From Desulfovibrio ferrophilus (lineage in GTDB: Bacteria; Desulfobacterota; Desulfovibrionia; Desulfovibrionales; Desulfovibrionaceae), in the NCBI RefSeq assembly GCF_003966735.1, contig NZ_AP017378.1, positions 977,501 through 1,041,500 of the forward strand: DNA of 64,000 nt, in the 5' to 3' direction. This document shows, piece by piece, positions 26,606 to 35,656 of the stretch (position 1 is the first letter of the stretch; every line of letters starts with the position of its first letter). A program made the translations under genes and the position numbers. The notes under the pieces are model-generated. The model saw only the letters and a list, made by a program, of their open reading frames with translations, was not told where the DNA came from and ran no database searches.

Positions 26606-26920
26606 ATGGCGAATGTGATCAAGGCCTACTTTGGTGGCGAGATGAAGGAAGTGCGTCCTCTGGGGAGAAGGCGCAAGGCCTCCGCCGATTGCATCGGTCT
26701 GGTTACCCTGGGTGGGTATCTGGATGGATCCATGGCCGATCAGGACAAGACAAAGGTTGAGGCGCATCTGGTGGAGTGCTCGACGTGCCGCCGGGTCGTG
26801 GTGGAGTTGTATTTGTTGCTCCGCCTGCGTCCTGCACCCCCAGCCCCGCTGGAGTTGGTCAAGGCCGCCAAGGCCTTGGTGCATGACGGAACTTTGAGGG
26901 AAGATTTCGTTACGCAATAG
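26606..26920 (+). CDS. Small zinc-finger (zf-HC2-like) protein, putative anti-sigma factor
   Basis: A 104-residue soluble protein. Its centre reads like an anti-sigma zinc-binding domain: an upstream Cys (ADCIGLVTLGGYLDGSM), then VEAHLVECSTCRR with the HxxxCxxC metal site. In the zf-HC2 family this domain clamps an ECF sigma factor, often in response to redox or metal changes. There is no membrane helix, so the signal would be cytoplasmic. ATG 26606 is preferred to the GTG 3 bases earlier; GGGAGAG stands upstream. Its place 26 bases behind the sigma-factor gene supports the anti-sigma role, by inference. Confidence 0.75.
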   Translation: MANVIKAYFGGEMKEVRPLGRRRKASADCIGLVTLGGYLDGSMADQDKTKVEAHLVECSTCRRVVVELYLLLRLRPAPPAPLELVKAAKALVHDGTLREDFVTQ

Positions 26921-26957
26921 AATTTTCGGACGGAAACGTCAGAAGATTGAACATTTC

Positions 26958-27038
26958 GCTCCGGTCCAGGCCGGAGCACCCGAGGGACTCGCCTGCTCGC
27001 GATTCAGTCCCGTCGGGAATGGCTCTGTGCCATCCCGG
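26958..27038 (+). promoter_or_regulatory. Two hairpins in the flgD leader
   Basis: GCTCCGG/CCGGAGC (26958-26964 with 26971-26977, 6-base loop) and an imperfect CGGGAATGGC/GCCATCCCGG pair (27014-27038) lie between the zinc-finger gene and flgD. Neither is followed by a T run. They could attenuate, stabilise or process the transcript. No sigma-28 or sigma-54 promoter is convincing here. Confidence 0.45.
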
Positions 27039-27066
27039 CGTAACAATGATTCAACGAGGTATGGCA

Positions 27067-27777
27067 ATGTCGGTCTCTATTACAGATTATCTTAACTCCA
27101 CTTATGATTCTACCCTGGCGGATACAACGGCCTCCAGTGAGCTGGATCAGGACGCATTTCTCGAACTGCTCCTGACCCAACTCCAATGGCAGGACCCGAT
27201 GGACCCCATGGATGACACGGAAATGGTCGCCCAGTTGGCCGAGTTCTCTCAGCTGTCTTCACTCGAAGAGCTCAACGAGAACATGGACACCACCGTCGAT
27301 ATGCTGGCCAACCAACTCTACATCAGCGCAACGAGCTATGTGGGCAAAGAGGTCGAAGCTTACGGTTCATCCATGTCCAAGGATGGGGATTCCATCAGCA
27401 CCGTGACCTACACCCTTGCCGGGGATGCCAGCGAAGTCACCGCGCACATCATTGATGAAAACAACGACATCGTCGCCAGTGTTGTCTTGGGTTCCGAGGA
27501 AGCCGGTTCCTACTCCTTTGAGTGGGATGGTCTGGATTCCGACGGCAATGAGGCCGACGACGGCTCCTATGCCATTGCCTTTACGGCCTACGATTCCAAC
27601 GATGATTCGGTTTCGGTGTCTTGCAGCGTCTCCGGTCTGGTCAGCTCCGTTTATGTGGAGAATGGGACGACCTATCTGGAGACCACTGACGGGCGCATTG
27701 TCGCGGCGAGTAACGTTTCAAAGGTCGTGGATACTTCGTTGAGCGCTGATAGCGACTCCGAAAACTCCGACGATTAA
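27067..27777 (+). CDS. flgD: Flagellar hook capping/assembly protein FlgD
   Basis: A 236-residue hook-cap protein, exported by the flagellar type III system, that helps FlgE subunits add to the growing hook and then leaves. The N-terminal signature is intact: LDQDAFLELLLTQLQWQDPMDPMDDTEMVAQLAEFSQLSSLEELN pattern (residues about 24-70). A Tudor/FNIII-like C-terminal part follows (YTLAGDASEVTAHI, SYSFEWDGLDSDGNEADDGSYA). The tail is strongly acidic (DSDSENSDD). Length matches the family. ATG 27067 is best placed behind GAGG; ATG 27061 is two codons longer. flgE follows 65 bases on. Confidence 0.93.
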   Translation: MSVSITDYLNSTYDSTLADTTASSELDQDAFLELLLTQLQWQDPMDPMDDTEMVAQLAEFSQLSSLEELNENMDTTVDMLANQLYISATSYVGKEVEAYGSSMSKDGDSISTVTYTLAGDASEVTAHIIDENNDIVASVVLGSEEAGSYSFEWDGLDSDGNEADDGSYAIAFTAYDSNDDSVSVSCSVSGLVSSVYVENGTTYLETTDGRIVAASNVSKVVDTSLSADSDSENSDD

Positions 27778-27842
27778 CACTTTTGGTGGCTTTTGACCTT
27801 CGCGTAAGGGCGGCCACACGATTCAACTCAACGAGGTCGATC

Positions 27843-29417
27843 ATGAGCACGACGAGTAGTCTTTACACCGGAATCTCCGGCATGTTGACTGCCAGCCAGG
27901 GCATTTCCGTGGTGAGTAACAACCTCGCCAACGCCAGTACCGTTGGCTACAAAGCGTCCGTTATTACCTTTGAAGACACCTTCTATCAGGCAATCAGCTC
28001 TGCCAATGGCTGGAGCCAGGTGGGTACTGGGTCTCAGGTTTCCGATATCTATGGTAATTTTGATCAGGGCTCAATTGAGACCGGTACCGAAGCCACAGAC
28101 GTCGCCATCAGTGGCAATGGCTATTTTCAGCTGAAAGATTCCGAAAACGGCACGCTGTACTATACTCGGGCCGGTGATTTCCGCTTCGATTCCAGCGGGT
28201 ATCTGGTTGATACTCATGACTACCAGGTCCAGGGCTGGGCAGTGGATGATGACGGCAATCCTGTGGGCGCATTGACCAGTATTCAGATTGACAATTCCCA
28301 GTCTCCACCAAGTCCGACGAGCAGCGTGACCATGTACACCAACCTGGATTCGTCTGCTGATGACAATTCCACCAGTGCCACAAGTCCGTTCTTCTCCATG
28401 CTTGAGAATTGGGATGGCACCGAAGATACACCTCTTGGCGATGAACTCTACGAGTATTCGACGACCATCACCACCTACGATGAGAATGGGGCTTCGCATA
28501 CGCTGACCGTGTACTACGACCCCGTCAGCGAAGACTCCTATGTCAATGGGAATTCGGGTTCCACGGTCTACGAATATATCGTGACGTGCGATCCCAACGA
28601 GGATGGTCGAACCATTGACGGTCAGGCTCTCAGCGAGACCTCGGGTGGTGGCCTGCTTATGGCCGGCACTCTGACCTTCAATTCTTCGGGGGAGGTCACG
28701 AGCATGACCGCCTACAGTCTGCAAAGTAACGCCTCGGGCGATCTAACCGACCTGACCAATTGGACCACCGCGGATGTCTCGGACAATGGGTTGGCCACAT
28801 TCACGGCCAACTTCACCGGCGCGGATAACGCCAATAGCACCGACGATGAAGCATCGTTGGATATCGAGTTGGACTTCGGCATCAGTACCGGTGATACGGC
28901 CAACCCCTGGAGCGCGGACACGGCATCCAACGCAGGGGCCATCGGCACCGACTTCTCGGCCATTGGCAACTTCTCGGACATGGAACTCGGCTCGACCGCC
29001 GTGACCAGCTATAATGACTCTTCCACTACCTTGAGCCAGTCCCAGGACGGATATGGCTCCGGCTATCTGCTTGAACTCTCGGTCAGTAACGACGGAGTAA
29101 TCACCGGCACCTATTCCAATGGTCAGATCGACGATCTCTATGTGCTTTGTCTAGCGGACTTCGCCAGTGAAGACGGATTGCAACGCGCTGGAGGCAGCCT
29201 GTTTACCCAAACTCGGGATTCGGGAGAGGCCATTACGGGGACGGCCAACACCGGGAGCCTGGGCTACGTCCAGTCCAATGCTCTGGAGTCTTCGAACGTG
29301 GATATGGCCTCGGAGATGGTTGACATGATCGTCTACCAACGTGTCTACGACGCCGCGAGTAAAGTCATCTCTACGGCAGACACTATGCTCCAGACCGCTA
29401 TTGCGCTGAAGCGTTAA
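27843..29417 (+). CDS. flgE: Flagellar hook protein FlgE
   Basis: A 524-residue hook subunit. The N-terminal rod-type domain is clear (SLYTGISGMLTASQGISVVSNNLANASTVGYK) and the C-terminal helix has SNVDMASEMVDMIVYQRVYDAASKVISTADTML. Between them, DVAISGNGYFQL begins the D1 domain and large Ser/Thr/Asp-rich domains follow, making it about 120 residues longer than the enteric protein. Two cysteines occur (in IVTCDPN and VLCLADF), unusual in hook proteins of many bacteria. ATG 27843 follows GAGG 7 bases upstream; an earlier ATG at 27783 would add 20 residues outside the conserved start. flgK begins 30 bases later. Confidence 0.95.
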   Translation: MSTTSSLYTGISGMLTASQGISVVSNNLANASTVGYKASVITFEDTFYQAISSANGWSQVGTGSQVSDIYGNFDQGSIETGTEATDVAISGNGYFQLKDSENGTLYYTRAGDFRFDSSGYLVDTHDYQVQGWAVDDDGNPVGALTSIQIDNSQSPPSPTSSVTMYTNLDSSADDNSTSATSPFFSMLENWDGTEDTPLGDELYEYSTTITTYDENGASHTLTVYYDPVSEDSYVNGNSGSTVYEYIVTCDPNEDGRTIDGQALSETSGGGLLMAGTLTFNSSGEVTSMTAYSLQSNASGDLTDLTNWTTADVSDNGLATFTANFTGADNANSTDDEASLDIELDFGISTGDTANPWSADTASNAGAIGTDFSAIGNFSDMELGSTAVTSYNDSSTTLSQSQDGYGSGYLLELSVSNDGVITGTYSNGQIDDLYVLCLADFASEDGLQRAGGSLFTQTRDSGEAITGTANTGSLGYVQSNALESSNVDMASEMVDMIVYQRVYDAASKVISTADTMLQTAIALKR

Positions 29418-29447
29418 CGAAGCCTGAGCTCAAGTCGGAGGTAAGTC

Positions 29448-31541
29448 ATGTCTGATCCCATCCTGAGCACGGCCTGGAGTGCGCTGAATGCATCGCAGTA
29501 TGCCTTGAGTGTACATTCCAACAACGTCGCCAATGCCGATACCGAGGGCTATTGTCGCCAGACAGTAACCCTGACCGAAAGCTATGTCGTTGACTCTCCA
29601 AATGGATATTTGGGGATGGGGGTGTCTACCGAAGAAGCAGAGCGCGCGTTCAGCCTCTATATCGAGGCGATGTATCTGGACGAAAGTACCGACGCCAGCC
29701 GATGGTCAACCGAGGCCGAGTGGTTGGGGTATATCGAGAATGTTTTCGACCAGAGCGAGGAGAATGGACTCAATAATGCCCTGGCCGAACTGTTTCAGGC
29801 CTGGGAGGACCTCTCCGCCTATCCTGATGATGAATCGACCAGATCAGCCTTGTTGGGGGCGACTGAAACGCTGAACTCCATTCTCTCTGACATGGGTGAG
29901 GATCTGGAATCTCAACAGGAGCTCATCGAAACCGAAATCCAGTCCCAGGTCGCAGATGTCAACTCCATCATGGAGGATCTGGCAACTCTGAACATTCAGA
30001 TCGCCCGGGAACCTGGCAATAATACATTGCTTGATGCCCGTGATCTTCTGGTCCGTGACTTGGCGGACTTGATGGACGTGGAGACCCAGTATGCCGAGAA
30101 CGGCCAGGTGACTGTCTACCTGGAGTCCGGGCAGATGCTGGTGGACGGAGAAAAGGCCTATGAGATCACCTATGAAGATGCCAAGTCCTGGGCCTCGCTG
30201 ACAGGCGACTCCAGCTTCGAGGGAACGGCCTATTTTGAAGGAGAGTCCAGTAATGAAATCGTTCTTGAGGTCGTAACCGCAGGTACCGTTGATGGTGGAG
30301 CAGGGGCCGCGCAGTACAGAGTGTCCCTTGATGGTGGTCAGACCTGGCAGACCGACGACGACGGCAATGAACTGCTGTATAGCGCCGACGGCGAGTCTGG
30401 GGCCATCGAGGTGGATGGGGTGACCATCTGGTTGGGTGATTCCAGTGATTCGAGTGCATTGGCAAGCGGCGAACTGGCCGTGGGTGACTCCTTCACTGTC
30501 ATGGCGAAGAGCGGGGTCTATTGGTATAAAAATACCTCAACCTCCGAGAACATCACTCCTTTGGCCAGCGTTTCCGGTGGCGATGAGGATGACCGGCTGA
30601 CAGGTGGTAGCCTGGCGGGGTTATTCTCTGTCCGTGACTCGGAACTGGGCAGTTATATCGAGGAACTCGATGCTTTTGCGCAAAGTCTGATCTGGGAAAC
30701 CAATTTTGCCTCCAGTCAGGGTGCGGGGCTGACCAACTACAGTCAGGTGACGGGCACCTATGCGGCTGAGGATAGTGCCGCCGCCATGGCTGATAGCGGG
30801 TTGGCCTTTGCCGATAACCTGCAAAGTGGAACCTTCTCCATCGCCCTGTACGACGAAACCACAGGCGATGTGTTGGAGGTTACGGCTGTCGATTTTACCA
30901 GTGTTACAGGATCGGCCACCTTCGATCCTGCAACGGACTCTTTGGACGATGTGGCTCAGGCCATCAATGACACCTACGGCGGGCAACTCACCGCCACCAT
31001 TACCAATGGGCAATTGAACATCTCTGCAGCCAGTGGGGTGGAGTTCCAGTTTGCCGGCGATACCTCCGGCATTCTCGCCGCCTCCGGCATCAATACTTTC
31101 TACACTGGTTCTACGGCTGAGGATATTGGCATCAACGCTTCGGTGCTGTCCGACACCAATCGAATCAATGCCGCTGTCGTGGAGGCCACGGGCGACATCG
31201 GGGAAGGGGACAATACCGTAGCCCTGGCTGTTGCGGATCTGGCGGACAAGGACATCACCATCACCACTCAGAGTGGAGATCAAAGCACGATGACCTTGTC
31301 CGAATATGTCAATGCTCTGGTGGCTGAGGTGGGGGCGGATTCCTCAACTGCCCAAGCCAACAAGAGCTACTACTCGACGTTGGCAGACGAATTGGCTCAG
31401 CAGCAGGAGTCCGTTTCCGGTGTCAGTTTGGATGAAGAACTGATCAAGATTGAGCAATATCAGCGTTTGTACCAGGTCGCATCCTCCTTGATCGAAACAT
31501 CCAACGAAATGTTCGCCACCTTGATGAGCATGGTGTCCTAG
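29448..31541 (+). CDS. flgK: Flagellar hook-associated protein 1 FlgK
   Basis: A 697-residue hook-filament junction protein (HAP1). The N-terminus has the FlgK pattern STAWSALNASQYAL, HSNNVANADTEGYCRQTV. A coiled region with QELIETEIQSQVADVNSIMEDLATLN follows, and the C-terminus ends in VSLDEELIKIEQYQRLYQVASSLIETSNEMF. It is longer than the enteric protein because of inserted domains. One insert carries an Asp-box-like motif SLDGGQTW (residues 293-300), repeated in FlgL. GGAGG stands 5 bases before the ATG at 29448. The flgL start follows 8 bases after the stop, so the two are co-translated. Confidence 0.95.
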   Translation: MSDPILSTAWSALNASQYALSVHSNNVANADTEGYCRQTVTLTESYVVDSPNGYLGMGVSTEEAERAFSLYIEAMYLDESTDASRWSTEAEWLGYIENVFDQSEENGLNNALAELFQAWEDLSAYPDDESTRSALLGATETLNSILSDMGEDLESQQELIETEIQSQVADVNSIMEDLATLNIQIAREPGNNTLLDARDLLVRDLADLMDVETQYAENGQVTVYLESGQMLVDGEKAYEITYEDAKSWASLTGDSSFEGTAYFEGESSNEIVLEVVTAGTVDGGAGAAQYRVSLDGGQTWQTDDDGNELLYSADGESGAIEVDGVTIWLGDSSDSSALASGELAVGDSFTVMAKSGVYWYKNTSTSENITPLASVSGGDEDDRLTGGSLAGLFSVRDSELGSYIEELDAFAQSLIWETNFASSQGAGLTNYSQVTGTYAAEDSAAAMADSGLAFADNLQSGTFSIALYDETTGDVLEVTAVDFTSVTGSATFDPATDSLDDVAQAINDTYGGQLTATITNGQLNISAASGVEFQFAGDTSGILAASGINTFYTGSTAEDIGINASVLSDTNRINAAVVEATGDIGEGDNTVALAVADLADKDITITTQSGDQSTMTLSEYVNALVAEVGADSSTAQANKSYYSTLADELAQQQESVSGVSLDEELIKIEQYQRLYQVASSLIETSNEMFATLMSMVS

Positions 31542-31549
31542 GAGGTTCG

Positions 31550-33043
31550 ATGCGTGTTTCCAATTCAATGATCTGGGGTTCGGTGATCAGTTCCACCAAC
31601 AAGGCCTTGTCAGATTATTATGCCTTGTCCGAGCAGAATTCCACGATGAAGAAGGTGAACTCGCCCAGCGATGACGCCTCTGCTACCGGATCTCTTTTGA
31701 ATCTGCGTGATAGTCTTTCCGCTCTGGAGCAGTACCAGGAGAATATCGATACAGCGGCGGGATACCTGTCGTCAGCTGACGATGCCCTGACCACCATGAG
31801 TGATCTGATTACCTATGTCATGGAATTGGCAGAGCAGGGGGCCACGGGGACTCTGTCTGAGGCCCAGCGCGAAAGCCTTGGTGAGCAGGTTGTGGAATAT
31901 TATGAGGAAATGATCTCAGTAGCCAATACAGAGTTCATGGATGACAGCATCTTTGCCGGTCAACAGACCGATGTGGATACCTATGCCATGGGGTTGGGTG
32001 CGGATGTTACCAGTGGGACTATGACCGAAGCGGACATTCTCACGATTACTGGTGACACTGACCACGTCTATCAGGTCGAATTTCTGGGGGCCGACACCGT
32101 TGGAGCGACTGCCTCCGGGGATGTGGATTACCAGTATTCCACGGATGGAGGGGAGACCTGGACCATAGCCACCCTTGCCATGGGTGACACAACTCTGGAT
32201 TTTGGCGGTGTTCAGGTGGAATTGGCCGATGGTACCGTGGTCAGCGACGAGAGTGACGCCGCGGGGGCAAGCGCTTTTGTGATACGTCCTGCGGCCATTT
32301 ATCAGGGCGACGATGCTGATGGTGCCGAAGTCATGCAGTATGGTTCGTCATCGTTGACGATTGAGGCCGAAGGCTCGTTTTCATCCAAGATCGCCGTGCG
32401 TATCGATACCGGTGGCGATGTGACCACCGATACTATTGAATATTCCTACAGCACGGACGGCGGATCGACCTGGGTCGAAGGCAATCAAGCCGATGATGGC
32501 TTATTGACTGTGCCTGGAGGCACGCTGAGTTTGCAGCCTGATGGCGGCACAACAGTGGCTGCAGGAGAGCAATTCGTTATTTCACCTCACACGGCAGACA
32601 TCGAGCTGTCCATCACAGATTCTTCAACCATTACTATCAATAACGTCGGTAAGGATATTTTCGGAGGCTTGTACCAGGCTCCCGGTGAGGACTATGCCAC
32701 GGCCGAGGACGAGCCCAATCTTTTTGAGACTGTTGGTGAATTGGTTGGGGCACTCAGCACCAATGATCAGGATGCCATCGCTGCATGCCTGGAGAAATTG
32801 TCCAACGCGCAGGAGGTGGTCACCTCCGCCGCAGCGGATGTCGGGGCACGCGAGCAGCGATTGACCGCGGCTGAATACACCCTCGAAATTCGCAGTGGTA
32901 ACCAGACGTCTCAACTTTCAGATATTGAAGACGTCGACATCATTACGCTTTCTGTCCAGCTGGAAGCAGCCGAGGCCGTCTACACATCCGTGGTCGAGAC
33001 CTCAACGAATATCATGCAGCTTTCATTGATCAATTATATCTAG
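31550..33043 (+). CDS. flgL: Flagellar hook-associated protein 3 FlgL
   Basis: A 497-residue HAP3. The flagellin-like N-terminal half is clear (MRVSNSMIWGSVISSTNKAL, SPSDDASATGSLLNLRDSL, MSDLITYVMELAEQGATG), and the C-terminal helix matches the family (LSDIEDVDIITLSVQLEAAEAVYTSVVETS). About 180-200 extra residues in the middle, compared with the enteric form, hold two Asp-box motifs, STDGGETW (197-204) and STDGGSTW (301-308), as in FlgK. It sits between flgK (8 bases) and fliD (26 bases), with TAGGAGG just before ATG 31550. Confidence 0.94.
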   Translation: MRVSNSMIWGSVISSTNKALSDYYALSEQNSTMKKVNSPSDDASATGSLLNLRDSLSALEQYQENIDTAAGYLSSADDALTTMSDLITYVMELAEQGATGTLSEAQRESLGEQVVEYYEEMISVANTEFMDDSIFAGQQTDVDTYAMGLGADVTSGTMTEADILTITGDTDHVYQVEFLGADTVGATASGDVDYQYSTDGGETWTIATLAMGDTTLDFGGVQVELADGTVVSDESDAAGASAFVIRPAAIYQGDDADGAEVMQYGSSSLTIEAEGSFSSKIAVRIDTGGDVTTDTIEYSYSTDGGSTWVEGNQADDGLLTVPGGTLSLQPDGGTTVAAGEQFVISPHTADIELSITDSSTITINNVGKDIFGGLYQAPGEDYATAEDEPNLFETVGELVGALSTNDQDAIAACLEKLSNAQEVVTSAAADVGAREQRLTAAEYTLEIRSGNQTSQLSDIEDVDIITLSVQLEAAEAVYTSVVETSTNIMQLSLINYI

Positions 33044-33069
33044 ATTCGTCTACTTCAGAGGAAATTATC

Positions 33070-34749
33070 ATGGCTGATTATACATCCGGAGCCATCTATT
33101 TCACGGGACTGGGCAATGGCACTGACTTCGATTCTATCATCGAGGCCACTGTCGAAGCTGAAAGCGTCCGACTCAACCAGTTGACGGAATGGGAAGAGTA
33201 TTGGCAGGAAAAATCGGATTCACTCGAGGAATTGAATACGGCTCTGGTCAGTATGCGATCTTCTCTTGAATCCATGGACACGGTTACGGAATTTGCCGAG
33301 AAATCAGCAAGTTCCTCCGATACATCCGTGCTGAGTGCTACTGCTGATGGAGACGCCGTGGATGCGTCGCATACCATTGAAATCAATCAACTGGCTCAGA
33401 ATGATATCTGGACCAACACCACAACAGGTCATTCGGATTCGGCGGATTCCATCACCAGTACGGATGCAGTGTTCGCATTTTCCTATGCCGGAGAGGAATA
33501 CAGTCTTGATGTGTCTGCGGGGACATCCCTGAGTGAGTTGGTGGATATGATCAATGCCAATCCCGACAGCAAGAGTGATGTCCGTGCGACCATGATCAAT
33601 GACGGTAGCGAGTATCATCTCCAGCTCTATGGAATGGATATGGGCGAAGACAACACCGTGGCGATAACTGCCAATACAACGCTTGCGGGATATGATGCCG
33701 CAGATTTCGAAAATACCCAGATAGCGCAGAGCGCGGAAATCAAGGTCGATGGCTACCCCACGGGCGCAGATGAGTGGATCACGCGTGATACCAATACGAT
33801 CAGCGATGTTCTTGATGGCGTGACTCTGTCTCTGGCCAATGTCGGAATCACCACTTTGAATGTCACAACCGACACTGATGCCATTAAGGACAAGATTGTA
33901 GAGTTTGTGGAGTCGGTCAACGAAATCCGGTTGTTGATTCAGGAGCTGACTTATGTGGATGACGATGCCGCAGGTTCGGTCATGACCGGCAACTACGGTG
34001 TGGATATCGTCAAGCAGAATTTGCAAAATATCACGGCTTCCAAAGGGCTTGGGTTCAGCTACTATGATTCGGACAGTGGGATTGGTGATTATTATTCGAC
34101 GCTTTCCCAACTGGGAATCAGTACGGATGCGGACGAGAGTTCCGAAACGTATGGCCAGTTGCTTATCGACGAGGATGAGCTGGACGATGCCCTGGAAACC
34201 GATTCGGATGCAGTCATTGATCTTTTTGCAGCAAGTGAAGAAGGTTCATCTGATTCTTCAGACATGACGTATGTCTCTTCGGTTGACGGGCTGACAAGTC
34301 CCGGTGACCATGATGTGGTCTATGAGATTTCCGGTGGCGTCATCATCAGTGCCACTATCAATGGTGAAAGCTGTACCATTGATGGCAATACGATTACGGG
34401 CGATTATGGTACCGATGCCTCTGGTATGGAGGTGCGGGCGAATACGATGGTGGACGGAGTCTATACCGGGACCGTCTCTGTCAAGCAGGGGAAGATCGGT
34501 GAAATGGCTGACGAGATGACTCGTCTGACCGATTCGGAAAGTGGGATTCTGGTGATCATCCAGGAAAACTATGATGACATCGTTGCCAACACTCAGGAGT
34601 CCATCGAAACTGAAGAGGATCGCCTTGCCCTCTTTGAGGACCGCTTGCGCGAGCGTTATGCTGCCCTGGAAGAGACCTTGTCCGAATACGACAGCATCGA
34701 CGCCACGCTTGATACACTGATCAACTCCCTGACGAGTTTCTCCTCTTAA
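33070..34749 (+). CDS. fliD: Flagellar filament capping protein FliD (HAP2)
   Basis: A 559-residue distal cap that guides flagellin folding at the filament tip. The N-terminal FliD domain (about 10-110) includes GLGNGTDFDSIIEATVEAE and the helix LTEWEEYWQEKSDSLEELNTAL. The C-terminal part has LTYVDDDAAGSVMTGN, YGVDIVKQNLQNI, LGISTDADESSETYGQL and the coiled coil ETEEDRLALFEDRLRERYAAL ending in LDTLINSLTSF. The middle is Asp/Thr-rich. It is the last gene of the flgD-E-K-L-fliD unit; a terminator follows at 34838. fliS does not follow, unlike in many genomes. Confidence 0.92.
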   Translation: MADYTSGAIYFTGLGNGTDFDSIIEATVEAESVRLNQLTEWEEYWQEKSDSLEELNTALVSMRSSLESMDTVTEFAEKSASSSDTSVLSATADGDAVDASHTIEINQLAQNDIWTNTTTGHSDSADSITSTDAVFAFSYAGEEYSLDVSAGTSLSELVDMINANPDSKSDVRATMINDGSEYHLQLYGMDMGEDNTVAITANTTLAGYDAADFENTQIAQSAEIKVDGYPTGADEWITRDTNTISDVLDGVTLSLANVGITTLNVTTDTDAIKDKIVEFVESVNEIRLLIQELTYVDDDAAGSVMTGNYGVDIVKQNLQNITASKGLGFSYYDSDSGIGDYYSTLSQLGISTDADESSETYGQLLIDEDELDDALETDSDAVIDLFAASEEGSSDSSDMTYVSSVDGLTSPGDHDVVYEISGGVIISATINGESCTIDGNTITGDYGTDASGMEVRANTMVDGVYTGTVSVKQGKIGEMADEMTRLTDSESGILVIIQENYDDIVANTQESIETEEDRLALFEDRLRERYAALEETLSEYDSIDATLDTLINSLTSFSS

Positions 34750-34837
34750 ACAAAATTAACTTGAAGACTGGTGCAATGACTGGCTAGTTGAAACTAATGA
34801 AGATGATCCCCATGGGATGTGGTCTTCGTTCCCCGAT

Positions 34838-34873
34838 GCGCCGTGCCGGTCTCCCCCCGCACGGCGCTTTCTT
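34838..34873 (+). terminator. Terminator of the hook/filament-cap operon
   Basis: GCGCCGTGC pairs exactly with GCACGGCGC around a 12-base C-rich loop; TTTCTT follows. It lies 89 bases past the fliD stop. A second imperfect inverted repeat (34921-34950, 12 of 13 pairs, AGAGTTGATTCCA arms) lies beyond it without a T run. Confidence 0.75.
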
Positions 34874-35040
34874 ATGATCATCCCTACGGGGCAAGAGAAA
34901 TGGGGCATGGGGGGCGAGCTAGAGTTGATTCCACCCGTGGATTCAACTCTAACTCGTCTATCTTCTTGTGCTCTTGCGAGAAGGTTGGGGACTGAGATGA
35001 TCAAGGCAAGGAGGTGGGATGAACTGAGCAGGGGGAGCGA

Positions 35041-35574
35041 TCAGCCTTTGATGTTAGTAACGACTCCCAGGCCTGATTCCACTGTGGTAACAGCAGATTC
35101 GCCCTGAGCTGCTCCCTTCTGGGGCGACTGCGCCGTAGGATGGAGAGGGGAGCCCTGACTGGCCTGCTGCGTGGTGGAGGAGCCCTCGGCATGGTGATGA
35201 GGGGCGCTTGCCGAGGGTGGTCTTGAGGATGAGAAAGAGGCCTGTGGGGCGTCTGCCTTGTCGATGATGCGCCCTCGAGCCCCAAGGGTTGAGTTTTCGC
35301 CTGGGTTCAATGCCGACGGGAGTCGAACATCGATGGATTCGATCCGACTTTCCCATCGGGTATACTGCTTGATGATTTCCTGGGCTCTGACCATGGCCTG
35401 CCTGATTTGGGAGCAGGAAGGTAGGCCGCATTTACTCTCTCTGGTTGGCTTGTGGGCATTCGGGCCAGCGTGACGGAGCGAACGTATGGCCTCCATGAAG
35501 ACAACACGTTTGGCGCGGATATTCTGACCCGCGTTCATCAATCTGAGCCAACGTGGAAAGCCTGTGGGCAGCAT
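35041..35574 (-). CDS. Unrecognised protein encoded behind the first flagellin gene
   Basis: A 177-residue reading frame with normal codon use and a good start: GAGGA 6 bases before ATG 35574. The first half is basic and Cys-containing (SKCGLPSCSQ) with a helix QAMVRAQEIIKQYTRWESRIESID. The second half is Ser/Pro/Gln-rich and low in complexity (SFSSSRPPSASAPHHH), like a disordered tail. No family is recognised; it does not match FlaG, FliS or CsrA. It lies 82 bases after the flagellin stop on the same strand, so it may be co-transcribed and flagellum-related, but that is position only. Confidence 0.55.
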   Translation of the reverse strand: MLPTGFPRWLRLMNAGQNIRAKRVVFMEAIRSLRHAGPNAHKPTRESKCGLPSCSQIRQAMVRAQEIIKQYTRWESRIESIDVRLPSALNPGENSTLGARGRIIDKADAPQASFSSSRPPSASAPHHHAEGSSTTQQASQGSPLHPTAQSPQKGAAQGESAVTTVESGLGVVTNIKG

Positions 35575-35656
35575 CGTGGTTCCTCATGGGCCGACAGCAG
35601 GGTCCGGGACATTCCCAGACCCTGCCTCACGGCGCATATCCTCACATGTCTCTGGC

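Noticed and set aside
26921-27066. Sigma-54 or sigma-28 promoter for flgD
   Set aside because: I found no TGGC-N-TTGC pair nor a CGATAA-type element with proper spacing.
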